DNA from: Stenotrophomonas maltophilia
Lineage (GTDB): Bacteria > Pseudomonadota > Gammaproteobacteria > Xanthomonadales > Xanthomonadaceae
NCBI GenBank assembly: GCA_002364755.1
Contig: DEZI01000037.1
Location: 1 to 64,000 of the forward strand
Direction of reading: 5' to 3'
DNA: 64,000 nucleotides
The position numbers were made by a program, and so were the translations under genes. Below are positions 35,013 to 42,859 of this stretch, piece by piece; within the stretch, counting starts at the first letter, position 1, and every line of letters starts with the position of its first letter. A model generated the notes under the pieces. It had not been told where the DNA came from, ran no database searches, and was given only the letters and a program-made list of their open reading frames with translations.

Positions 35013-36992
35013 ATGGAAGCACTGGAGCCTCAACATACCCCGGTGCGCACCCTCCGGCCCGTCTTCGCCTTCGCGGCGATCGTCGTCGTTGCTTTCGCAC
35101 TGTTCGTCAGCCTGTTCCCGCTTGGCGCCGGTCGCCTGCTGGTCAAGGCGCAGGACTGGGCCGCGCTCAACGTGGGCTGGTACTACCTGCTGGCGATGAC
35201 CCTGTACCTGGTGTTCGTGGTCGGCGTGGCCCTGTCCAAGTACGGCGGCATCAAGCTGGGCGCTGACCATGACGAGCCGGAATTCAGCTATCTGTCGTGG
35301 GCCGGCATGCTGTTTGCCGCCGGCATCAGCATCACCCTGTTCTTCTTCTGCGTCTCCGAACCGCTGACCCATTACCTGCAGCCGCCACAGGGCGATGCGG
35401 CCGCCGGCGAGGCGGGCGCGCGCCAGGCCATGCAGCTGCTGTTCCTGCACTGGGGCCTGCATGGCTGGGGCGTGTTCGCGCTGGCGGCGATGGCAATGGC
35501 CTACTTCGCTTACCGGCACAACCTGCCGCTGGCGCTGCGCTCGGCGCTGTACCCGCTCATCGGCAAGCGCATCAACGGGCCCATCGGTTACACGGTGGAT
35601 GCGCTGGGCATCGTCGCCACCGTGTTCGGCATCGGTGCCGACATGGGCTTCGGCGTGCTGCACCTCAATGCCGGCCTGACCCACCTGTTCAACGTGCCGC
35701 ACTCCAACCTGGTGCAGATCATCCTGGTGGCCAGCATGATGGGCGCCGCGGTGGCGGTGGCGGTGTCCGGCGTGGAGAAGGGCGTGCGCTGGATGGCCAA
35801 CATCAACATGCTGCTGGCCATCGCGCTGGTGCTGTTCATGCTGTGCGCCGGCCCCACCCAGTACCTGCTCAGCACGCTCATGCAGAACCTGGGCGACTAC
35901 CTGGGCAGCGTGGTCGGCAAGAGTTTCGATGTGTACGCCTACGGCGGCCGCCCGGAATGGCTGGGTGGCTGGACGGTGTTCTACTGGGCCTGGTGGATCG
36001 GTTGGGCGCCGTTCGTGGGCCTGTTCATCGCGCGCATCTCGCGCGGCCGCACCATCCGCGAATTTGTCTTCGGCGTGCTGCTGATACCGCTCGGTTTCAC
36101 CCTGGCGTGGCTGTCGATCTTCGGCAACAGCGCGCTGGACCAGGTGCTGCACCATGGCCAGCAGCAGCTGGCACAGCTGGCCGTGGATGATCCGCCCACG
36201 GTGCTGTACGCGCTGCTGGACGGCTACCCGTGGAGCAAGGCAGTGATCGCGGTGACCGTGCTGGTCAGCTTCATCTTCTTCGTGACGTCGGCCGATTCGG
36301 GCGCGGTGGTACTGTCCACGCTGTCCTCGCACGGCGGTGCGCCCGAGGACGATGGCCCGCGCTGGCTGCGCGTGTTCTGGGGCACGGTCATCGCGGTGCT
36401 GACCGCCGGCCTGCTGCTGGCCGGCAGCATCGATGCATTGAAGTCGGCGGTGGTGCTGGCCTCGCTGCCGTTCTCGGCAGTGCTGCTGCTGATGATGTGG
36501 GGCCTGACCCGCGCCTTCAGTGATGAATCGCACCGCGAGCGCGCGCAGCAGTTCCGGCCATCACCGCTGATCGGCGACGACCGCCACCACCAGGGCTGGC
36601 GCCAGCGCCTGAGCCAGGCCATGCATTTCCCGGTGCGCGACCAGGTCTACCGCTTCATGGATGACACGGTGAAGCCGGCCATGGAAGCGGTGGCCGAGCA
36701 GCTGCAAGGGCAGGGCTGGGAGGTGGTCACGCGCTTCGAGGCCGGTGACATGGAGCTGTCGGTCAACCACGGCGAGCAGCAGGACTTCCAGTACCGGGTG
36801 ATCCTCAGCGGCTACCTGACGCCATCGTTCGCCGCGCAGCAGCTGCGCAACCAGCGCTACTACCGTGCCGAGGTGCATCTGTTCGAAGGCAGCCAGGATT
36901 ACGACCTGGTTGGCTACAGCCGCAAGCAGATCATCAACGACATCATCAGCCAGTACGAACGGCACCTGCAGTTCCTGCATCTGAGCCGGTGA
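35013..36992 (+). CDS. betT: BCCT-family choline/betaine transporter (BetT-like)
   Basis: A 659-residue inner-membrane transporter with 12 predicted helices. The BCCT signature is FYWAWWIGWAPFVGLFIARISRGRTIREF, with the Gly/Met-rich unwound helix region GIGADMGFGVLHL. The roughly 150-residue hydrophilic C-terminal tail (from about SDESHRERAQQFRPSP) is typical of BetT-type osmosensing members. It imports choline or a related quaternary amine with protons or sodium. No choline oxidation genes are beside it. The start follows cggagacggctgccg. Confidence 0.9.
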   Translation: MEALEPQHTPVRTLRPVFAFAAIVVVAFALFVSLFPLGAGRLLVKAQDWAALNVGWYYLLAMTLYLVFVVGVALSKYGGIKLGADHDEPEFSYLSWAGMLFAAGISITLFFFCVSEPLTHYLQPPQGDAAAGEAGARQAMQLLFLHWGLHGWGVFALAAMAMAYFAYRHNLPLALRSALYPLIGKRINGPIGYTVDALGIVATVFGIGADMGFGVLHLNAGLTHLFNVPHSNLVQIILVASMMGAAVAVAVSGVEKGVRWMANINMLLAIALVLFMLCAGPTQYLLSTLMQNLGDYLGSVVGKSFDVYAYGGRPEWLGGWTVFYWAWWIGWAPFVGLFIARISRGRTIREFVFGVLLIPLGFTLAWLSIFGNSALDQVLHHGQQQLAQLAVDDPPTVLYALLDGYPWSKAVIAVTVLVSFIFFVTSADSGAVVLSTLSSHGGAPEDDGPRWLRVFWGTVIAVLTAGLLLAGSIDALKSAVVLASLPFSAVLLLMMWGLTRAFSDESHRERAQQFRPSPLIGDDRHHQGWRQRLSQAMHFPVRDQVYRFMDDTVKPAMEAVAEQLQGQGWEVVTRFEAGDMELSVNHGEQQDFQYRVILSGYLTPSFAAQQLRNQRYYRAEVHLFEGSQDYDLVGYSRKQIINDIISQYERHLQFLHLSR

Positions 36993-36999
36993 TGGGTGG

Positions 37000-37050
37000 G
37001 TGCGGACCGCTGGTCCGCACTTCCCAGCAGAGCCGAGCCCGCGCTCGGCT
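37000..37050. terminator. Hairpin and SMAG palindrome between betT and the quinone reductase gene
   Basis: A perfect stem gtgcggacc/ggtccgcac with a 3-nt loop spans 37000-37020. A second palindrome with agccgagc/gctcggct arms spans 37031-37050. Both lie in the 72-bp gap between convergent genes, so they probably end both transcripts. Confidence 0.65.
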
Positions 37051-37064
37051 CCACCCTGTGGCGG

Positions 37065-38042
37065 TCAGACCCGCAGCAGCACCTTGCCGCCACGCCCCGA
37101 CTGCGCGCTGGCGGTCGCGGCGGCCTTGATGTCGTCCAGCGCGAAGATGCCGTCCACCGGCAGGGTCAGTTCCCCGCTGGCCGCGCGCTGCAGCAGTTCG
37201 CCCACCAGGCGGCGCTTGTCTTCCACCGCCATCGCCTGGCTGACCTTGCTGCCCCAGAAGCCCTTCACCGTGGCTTCCTTGTAGATCAGGCCACTGGCCG
37301 GGATGCGCATCGCCTCGCCACTCATCACGCCGAACGACACCAGCGTGCCGTGCAGGCCGAGCAGGTCGACCAGGTCGGCGCTGGCTTCGCCGCCGATGGA
37401 ATCGACCGCGGCCGCCGCCTGCGCTTCGCCGGTGGCTGCACGCACGCGGTCCTTCCAGCCGTCCTGCGAGGTGTCGAACACATGCTCGATGCCCAGCGCC
37501 TCCAGCTGCGCCAGGGCCTTGGCATTGCGTACCAGGTTGGCCACGTAGACGCCGCGTGCGCGGGCCAGCATCGCCAGCGATTTGCCCACCGCACCGTTGG
37601 CGGTGTTCTGCACGATCCACTGGCCGGCTTCGACCTTCAGGAATTCGAGCAGCATCAGCGCGCTCAGCGGCATCGCGATCAGCTGTGCTGCGGTTTCGTC
37701 GGCGATGGCGTCGGGCATCGGGATGACCATGCGTGCCGGCGCGATGAAGGCCTCGGCCCAGGTGGCATGCACCGACGCGGCGGCCACGCGCTGGCCGACC
37801 TGCAGGCCTTCGACACCGTCGCCCAGCGCATCGACCACGCCCAGGGCTTCGCTGCCACCGACGGCCGGCAGGGTCGGCTTGTAGCCATACAGGCCGCGCA
37901 CGGTCAGCAGATCGTGGTTGTGGATCGAGGCGAGCGTGGTGCGGATGCGCACTTCGCCGGGGCCGGGTTCGGGCAGGGCGACATCGGCGATGGCAACGAC
38001 GGTGGCGGGATCGCCGAAGGCGGTGTACTGGGCAGCACGCAT
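37065..38042 (-). CDS. Zinc-independent alcohol dehydrogenase/quinone reductase (MDR)
   Basis: A 325-residue medium-chain dehydrogenase/reductase. The GroES-like N-terminal half contains PGPGEVRIRTTLASIHNHDLLTVRG and VGGSEALGVVDALGDGV. The Rossmann half contains ANGAVGKSLAMLARARGVYVANLV (modified GxGxxG). No structural or catalytic zinc cysteines are evident, which fits NADPH:quinone oxidoreductases or enoyl reductases. The ATG at 38042 follows a GGAAG. It is divergent from nrdA with about 430 bp between. Confidence 0.88.
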   Translation of the reverse strand: MRAAQYTAFGDPATVVAIADVALPEPGPGEVRIRTTLASIHNHDLLTVRGLYGYKPTLPAVGGSEALGVVDALGDGVEGLQVGQRVAAASVHATWAEAFIAPARMVIPMPDAIADETAAQLIAMPLSALMLLEFLKVEAGQWIVQNTANGAVGKSLAMLARARGVYVANLVRNAKALAQLEALGIEHVFDTSQDGWKDRVRAATGEAQAAAAVDSIGGEASADLVDLLGLHGTLVSFGVMSGEAMRIPASGLIYKEATVKGFWGSKVSQAMAVEDKRRLVGELLQRAASGELTLPVDGIFALDDIKAAATASAQSGRGGKVLLRV

Positions 38043-38156
38043 GGGGGACTTCCGGTTGAAAAGGAGGTTGTAACGAACTGGGGATGGCGGCGCCGTGGAC
38101 AAGGCGGCATCGGTGCAACACGGCATCCTGCGACGGATCGTCGCGGAATGCGTTCA

Positions 38157-38204
38157 TTACCGCATCTTGTGTTGACGATCTTTAGCATCCCCACTATGTT
38201 GTGG
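38157..38204 (+). promoter_or_regulatory. Tandem NrdR boxes
   Basis: Two 16-bp sites, ttaccgcatcttgtgt (38157-38172) and ccccactatgttgtgg (38189-38204), each match an NrdR consensus of the acacaatatcttgtgt type at about 11 of 16 positions, best in the right halves. Their centres are 32 bp apart, about three helical turns, as is usual for NrdR pairs. They overlap the nrdA promoter, so repression of ribonucleotide reductase is inferred. Confidence 0.65.
38172..38200 (+). promoter_or_regulatory. nrdA promoter
   Basis: TTGACG (38172-38177) and TATGTT (38195-38200) are separated by exactly 17 bp. Transcription would begin near 38207, giving a leader of about 265 nt before nrdA. No riboswitch or gene is recognised in that leader. 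Confidence 0.65.
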
Positions 38205-38473
38205 CCGTCACTCCCGGTCAGCCGCCGCCGCCGGACATGCAGCAAACGTCCCGCGGCCCGCCCCTGAAGGCTTGCCGTGTCGACGCGGCCGCCATCGTGC
38301 GGACGCAGATCGCCCCCACGGCCCGGATACCGGCCGCAGGCGCAGGCTCACCGCCGACGGTCTGACGTTCCCGCGCAATGGCACACCAACCGATTGCCCT
38401 GGGCGCCGGTATCGCGCGCGGGGCCGCCATGGCATCGACGCTTCGAGGCGTGCGTGCCTGGAGACGCAGGACA

Positions 38474-40837
38474 ATGACCGACAGTACCTACCGCGCGGCC
38501 GATCTGGCCGGCGCTGGCGACGCCATGCGCGCCGGTGGCGAACGTGTGCCCACCTGGATCACCAAGGAAGCAGGCAACCGCCGCCTGCCGTTCGAGGCCG
38601 AGCGCCTGCAGCGCAGCATCGACGCCGTGCATGTCGAGTTCCCGCAGCTGGACGTAAGCGACTACCGCCGCGTGGTGCAGGCGATGGTCGAGCGCAAGGC
38701 CAGCATCAGCGCCGATGACCTGGTCGATCTGCTGATCCGCGAGGCGGAATCGCGCGTGGACCTGGTGGCGCCGGAATGGGAGCAGTTTGCCGCGCGGCTG
38801 TACCTGCGTCGGCTGTACAAGCGTGCCAGCCGCAACCGCTTCTACGATGTCAGCCTGAAGTACGGTTCCTACGTGGGCCTGCAGGAAAGCCTGGCCGACC
38901 GTGGGGTCTACAGCAATGACATCCTGCGTTGCTATTCGAAGGACGAACTGCAGCAGGCCGGGCAGATGATCGATCCCGAGCGCGACCGGCTGTTCGCCTA
39001 CAACGGCCTGTACCTGCTGGCCACCCGCTACCTGGCCAGCGACCGCAGCCGCGAAGTGTACGAACTGCCGCAGGAGCGCTGGCTGACCATTGCCCTGTAC
39101 CTGATGCAGGACGAAAGGCCACGCGAGCGCCGCATGCAGCTGGTGGGCGAGGCCTACTGGGCACTGTCCAACCTGTACATGACCGTGGCCACGCCCACCC
39201 TGGCCAATGCCGGCAAGGTCGGCGGCCAGCTGTCGAGCTGCTTCATCGACACCGTGGATGACAGCCTGCAGGGCATCTATGACTCCAACACCGATATCGC
39301 CCGGGTGTCCAAGCACGGTGGCGGGGTCGGCGCGTACCTGGGCTACGTGCGCAGCAGTGGTGCGCCGATCCGTGGCGTGCCCAATTCTTCCGGCGGCGTG
39401 GTGCCGTGGATCAAGCAGCTCAACAACACCGCCGTGTCGGTCGACCAGCTCGGCCAGCGCAAGGGCGCGGTGGCGGTGTACCTGGACATCTGGCACCGCG
39501 ATATCGAGGCCTTCCTCGATCTGCGCCTGAACAACGGCGACCAGCGCCTGCGCGCGCACGACGTGTTCACGGCGGTGTGCGTGCCTGACCTGTTCATGGA
39601 GGCTGTGGAGCGCCGCGCCGACTGGTACCTGTTTGATCCCCACGAGGTGAAGCAGGCCAAGGGCTGGTACCTGCAGGACTTCTACGATGAAACGCGTGGC
39701 GCGGGCAGCTTCCGTGACCGCTATGCCGAACTGGTGGGCGACGAGCGCATCAGCCGCCGCACGATGCGTGCCATCGACCTGTTCAAGCGGATCATGGTCA
39801 GCCAGCTGGAAACCGGCAACCCGTTCCTGTTCTACCGCGATGAAGTGAACCGCAAGAACCCGAACAAGCATGCGGGCATGGTCTATTCCAGCAACCTGTG
39901 CACCGAGATCCTGCAGAACATGAGCCCGACGCGGATGATCCAGGAGATCGTCAGCGGCGACCAGATCGTCACCACCCGCCGTGCTGGCGATTTCGTGGTC
40001 TGCAACCTGTCCTCGATCAATCTCGGCCGCGCGATCACCGCGCCGGACGATCTGCTGGCCAAGGACGTGCTGGAGCGCCTGATCCCGATCCAGGTGCGCA
40101 TGCTCGACAACGTGATCGACCTCAATGCGCTGCCGGTGCCGCAGGCCACCATCACCAACCGCAAGTACCGCGCCATCGGCCTTGGCACCTTTGGCTGGCA
40201 CCACCTGCTGGCCCAGCAGGGCATCCACTGGGAAACGCCCGAAGCCGAGGCGCTGTCGGACACGCTGTTCGAGCGCATCAACTTCCTGACCATCCAGGCC
40301 AGCGCGCAGCTGGCGCGCGAGAAGGGCAGCTACCCGATGTTTGCCGGCAGCGACTGGCAGACCGGCGCCTACTTCCGTGACCGCCGCTACGAGGGCGCGG
40401 GCTGGGACAGCCTGGCCTGCGACGTGGCCGCGCATGGCCTGCGCAACGGCTGGCTGCTGGCGGTGGCGCCGAACATGAGCACCGCGCAGGTTGCCGGCTC
40501 CACCGCATCCATCGATCCGATCTACAGCGCGTTCTACTACGAGGAAAAGAAGGACTTCCGCCGTCCGGTCGCTGCACCAGGGCTGTCGCTGGAAACGTGG
40601 CCGTACTACGAAAAGGGCGCCTACAAGGTCGACCAGTTCGCCAGCGTGCGGCAGAACGCCCGGCGCCAGCGTCACGTCGACCAGGCCATCAGCTTCAACC
40701 TGTACGTGCCCAGCACCATCCGCGCCAGCACGCTGCTGGAGCTGCACCTGAGCGCGTGGCGTGAGGGCCTGAAGACCACCTACTACGTGCGCTCCAACGA
40801 CATCGACATCAGCGAATGCGAATGGTGCTCAAGCTGA
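38474..40837 (+). CDS. nrdA: Class I ribonucleoside-diphosphate reductase alpha subunit
   Basis: A 787-residue catalytic subunit. An ATP-cone-like N-terminal segment (WITKEAGNRRLPFEAERLQRSIDAV) precedes the barrel. Catalytic residues are in SSCFIDTVDDS (redox Cys), SNLCTEIL (Asn, thiyl Cys and Glu) and FVVCNLSSINLG (second redox Cys). The C-terminal tail ends CEWCSS, the shuttle pair. The ATG at 38474 with an upstream AGGA is chosen over 38378. It leads nrdB, a flavodoxin and a thioredoxin gene. A 99-bp spacer with two SMAG elements separates it from nrdB. Confidence 0.94.
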   Translation: MTDSTYRAADLAGAGDAMRAGGERVPTWITKEAGNRRLPFEAERLQRSIDAVHVEFPQLDVSDYRRVVQAMVERKASISADDLVDLLIREAESRVDLVAPEWEQFAARLYLRRLYKRASRNRFYDVSLKYGSYVGLQESLADRGVYSNDILRCYSKDELQQAGQMIDPERDRLFAYNGLYLLATRYLASDRSREVYELPQERWLTIALYLMQDERPRERRMQLVGEAYWALSNLYMTVATPTLANAGKVGGQLSSCFIDTVDDSLQGIYDSNTDIARVSKHGGGVGAYLGYVRSSGAPIRGVPNSSGGVVPWIKQLNNTAVSVDQLGQRKGAVAVYLDIWHRDIEAFLDLRLNNGDQRLRAHDVFTAVCVPDLFMEAVERRADWYLFDPHEVKQAKGWYLQDFYDETRGAGSFRDRYAELVGDERISRRTMRAIDLFKRIMVSQLETGNPFLFYRDEVNRKNPNKHAGMVYSSNLCTEILQNMSPTRMIQEIVSGDQIVTTRRAGDFVVCNLSSINLGRAITAPDDLLAKDVLERLIPIQVRMLDNVIDLNALPVPQATITNRKYRAIGLGTFGWHHLLAQQGIHWETPEAEALSDTLFERINFLTIQASAQLAREKGSYPMFAGSDWQTGAYFRDRRYEGAGWDSLACDVAAHGLRNGWLLAVAPNMSTAQVAGSTASIDPIYSAFYYEEKKDFRRPVAAPGLSLETWPYYEKGAYKVDQFASVRQNARRQRHVDQAISFNLYVPSTIRASTLLELHLSAWREGLKTTYYVRSNDIDISECEWCSS

Positions 40838-40846
40838 CGCGCAACG

Positions 40847-40919
40847 GTAGCGCCGGGCCATGCCCGGCGAGCGCACCGCGCGGCCGTCATACATTCCGCC
40901 GGGCATGGCCCGGCGCTAC
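40847..40919. repeat. Inverted SMAG pair between nrdA and nrdB
   Basis: Two palindromes of cgccgggc(cat/atg)-type arms face each other: 40851-40869 preceded by GTAG (40847-40850) and 40897-40915 followed by CTAC (40916-40919). The pair could fold into one long stem. Its place between two co-expressed genes suggests a role in mRNA stability or subunit ratio. Confidence 0.85.
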
Positions 40920-40936
40920 CCCATGCAGGCAAGACC

Positions 40937-41977
40937 ATGGCAACCCCCCTCGACCGCATCAAGATCCTTGAACCGCGCCACCCCAACCGCAGCACCGGCA
41001 TCATCAACGGGCGCACCAGCGGCATCCTCAACTGGAACGACATCCCGTACCCGTCGTTCTATCGGGCCTACAAGGAACTGTCGACCAACTTCTGGATCCC
41101 CGACGAGGTGGACATGAAGCTGGACGCGCGCCAGTACGGCGAGCTGTCCGGGCGCGAGAAGAACGCCTACGACTCGATCATCGGCCTGCTGGCCACGCTC
41201 GATTCGCCGCAGACCCGCTTCATCTACAACGTGGCCGAGTACATCACCGACCCGGCCGCACATGCCAACGCGGCGATCATCGGCCAGCAGGAGGTGATCC
41301 ACAACGAGAGCTACAGCTATGTGCTGGCCTCGATCACCGACCTGCCCAACCAGAACCGCATCTTCGAGATCGCGCGAACGCACCCGACCATCATCAAGCG
41401 CAACGCGCCGATCATGGGCGCGTATGACGATTTCATGCGCGAGAAGACCGCCGAGACCCTGCTGAAGTCGCTGATCCAGTCATCCATCCTGGAAGGCATC
41501 AACTTCTATTCCGGCTTTGCGTACTTCTACAACATGGTGCGGCAGAACCGCATGACCGGCACCGGCAAGATCATCAGCTTCATCAACCGCGATGAGCTGG
41601 CCCATACCAAGTTCATCAGCGAACTGATCCGCGCCATCATCGGCGAGAACCCGGAGCTGCAGACCAACGAGCTGACCGCCTACGTGCATGAGGCCTTCGA
41701 GCATGCGATCGCGCTGGAAATCCAGTGGTCGTCGGAAGTGCTCGATGGCATCGACGGCATCGACGTGGAGGAGATGGTGCGCTACGTGAAGTACCGCGCC
41801 AACAAGATGGCCGGCATGCTCGGCATCGAGCGCCTGTACAGCGACACCACCGACAACGTGATGCCGTGGATCAAGGCCTACGCCGACAACTTCACCGAGA
41901 CCAAGACCGACTTCTTCGAGATGCGCAATGCAAGTTACAGGAAGACCAACATCGACAACGGTTTCGACGACCTCTGA
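40937..41977 (+). CDS. nrdB: Class I ribonucleoside-diphosphate reductase beta subunit
   Basis: A 346-residue ferritin-like radical subunit. All expected ligands are visible: Asp in LLATLDSPQTR, Glu/His and the radical Tyr in QEVIHNESYSY, Glu in SILEGINFYSGF, and Glu/His in INRDELAHTKF. A radical tyrosine is present, so it is not a VPK/QSK-type radical-free or class Ie variant. The C-terminal tail ends NIDNGFDDL, as used to dock on alpha. The next gene begins 50 nt before its stop in another frame. Confidence 0.94.
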   Translation: MATPLDRIKILEPRHPNRSTGIINGRTSGILNWNDIPYPSFYRAYKELSTNFWIPDEVDMKLDARQYGELSGREKNAYDSIIGLLATLDSPQTRFIYNVAEYITDPAAHANAAIIGQQEVIHNESYSYVLASITDLPNQNRIFEIARTHPTIIKRNAPIMGAYDDFMREKTAETLLKSLIQSSILEGINFYSGFAYFYNMVRQNRMTGTGKIISFINRDELAHTKFISELIRAIIGENPELQTNELTAYVHEAFEHAIALEIQWSSEVLDGIDGIDVEEMVRYVKYRANKMAGMLGIERLYSDTTDNVMPWIKAYADNFTETKTDFFEMRNASYRKTNIDNGFDDL

Positions 41978-42470
41978 GTCGGGTGCGACGCTGCGCATCC
42001 TGCTGGTGGTGGCCTCGCTGAGCGGCAACACCCGCGAGCTGGGCCGTCACATCCGCGCGCGCTGCCAGGCGGCTGGGCATACGGTGCACTGGCAGGAGGC
42101 TGATGACCTGCGTTCTGCTGCCCCACTGGCCACCGATGAGGCCGACCTGGTGCTGCTGGGCAGCTGGACCGACAACGCCGGGCGCACGCCCGCAGAGATG
42201 AAGGCCTGGGTGGCCGGCATCGCCGAGCGTGGCCAGTACCCGCGCCAGCTGGCGGTGTTCGGGACCGGCGAAACGCAGTGGGGGCAGGAGTACTACTGCG
42301 GCGCCGTGCACCGGCTCATCCGCTACTTCAACAGCGGCTACCCGCCGCTGAAAATCGAACAGATGCCGCATGGCGCACGCGATGCCGCGGTCATCGACGC
42401 CTGGACCGATGCGGTCTTGGCCCATTACTGGAGCAATCACGATGCAGATCATCGACGCCACCACGCCTGA
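41928..42470 (+). CDS. Flavodoxin-like protein (NrdI-like role)
   Basis: A 180-residue flavodoxin fold. The FMN phosphate loop is ASLSGNTRELGRHI near residue 30; a second loop is GSWTDNAGRTPAEMKAWV, and FGTGETQWGQEYYC follows. The only usual start codon in frame is the ATG at 41928, inside nrdB. It is longer and different from classical NrdI, but its position between nrdB and a thioredoxin gene suggests it helps assemble or maintain the metal/tyrosyl radical of NrdB. It overlaps the next gene by 29 nt. Role inferred from context. Confidence 0.8.
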   Translation: MQVTGRPTSTTVSTTSESGATLRILLVVASLSGNTRELGRHIRARCQAAGHTVHWQEADDLRSAAPLATDEADLVLLGSWTDNAGRTPAEMKAWVAGIAERGQYPRQLAVFGTGETQWGQEYYCGAVHRLIRYFNSGYPPLKIEQMPHGARDAAVIDAWTDAVLAHYWSNHDADHRRHHA

Positions 42471-42768
42471 GCAGTTCCAGCAGCTGCTGGCAGAGCACCC
42501 CCGGGTACTGGTGGATTTCCACAAGGACCAGTGCCCTGGGTGCCGCATGCTGGAGATGTCGCTGCACCGCGTGGCCAACAGCGTGGCGGGGCAGGGCACG
42601 ACGCTGCTACGCGTGCGGCTGGAGGTTCTTGGCGAGGCATTCTTCCGCGAGCTGGGGCTGCGGCAGACGCCGACCTTGTCGCTGTTCCTCGATGGGGATG
42701 AGCGGCAGCGGCTGGCCGGGTTCCAGTCGCCGCAGCAGATTGAAGCCGCGATCGCGCTGCACTTGTAG
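42442..42768 (+). CDS. Thioredoxin-like protein, probable RNR reductant
   Basis: A 108-residue thioredoxin fold with the active site KDQCPGCRM (CPGC) near residue 31 and the cis-Pro in LRQTPTLSLF. CPGC differs from the common CGPC. The start overlaps the flavodoxin stop, with GGAG upstream. The stop TAG lies within the GTAG of a SMAG element. In this operon it probably reduces the C-terminal cysteine pair of NrdA, as NrdH does elsewhere. Confidence 0.86.
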   Translation: MQIIDATTPEQFQQLLAEHPRVLVDFHKDQCPGCRMLEMSLHRVANSVAGQGTTLLRVRLEVLGEAFFRELGLRQTPTLSLFLDGDERQRLAGFQSPQQIEAAIALHL

Positions 42769-42839
42769 AGCCGAGCCCATGCTCGGCTGCCGTTTGCGCG
42801 GTGCGGGTTCAGAGGCATCCACGCGTGGAGTGGATCTAC
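42765..42839. repeat. SMAG pair after the nrd operon
   Basis: GTAG (42765-42768) begins a palindrome with agccgagc/gctcggct arms (42769-42788). A second palindrome (atccac/gtggat, 42817-42835) ends in CTAC (42836-42839). The pair sits between the convergent thioredoxin and mntH genes. Confidence 0.8.
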
Positions 42840-42859
42840 CGGAGCCGAGTTCCTTTTCG

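Noticed and set aside
38207..38473. Cobalamin riboswitch in the nrdA leader
   Set aside because: I see no B12-box-like sequence, and the enzyme is class I, not B12-dependent.
38348..40747. Minus-strand frame of about 800 codons opposite nrdA
   Set aside because: nrdA motifs are unambiguous on the plus strand. The antisense frame has no family features.
41928..42470. Naming the flavodoxin nrdI
   Set aside because: It is longer than NrdI and lacks its typical motifs; only the context suggests a similar job.
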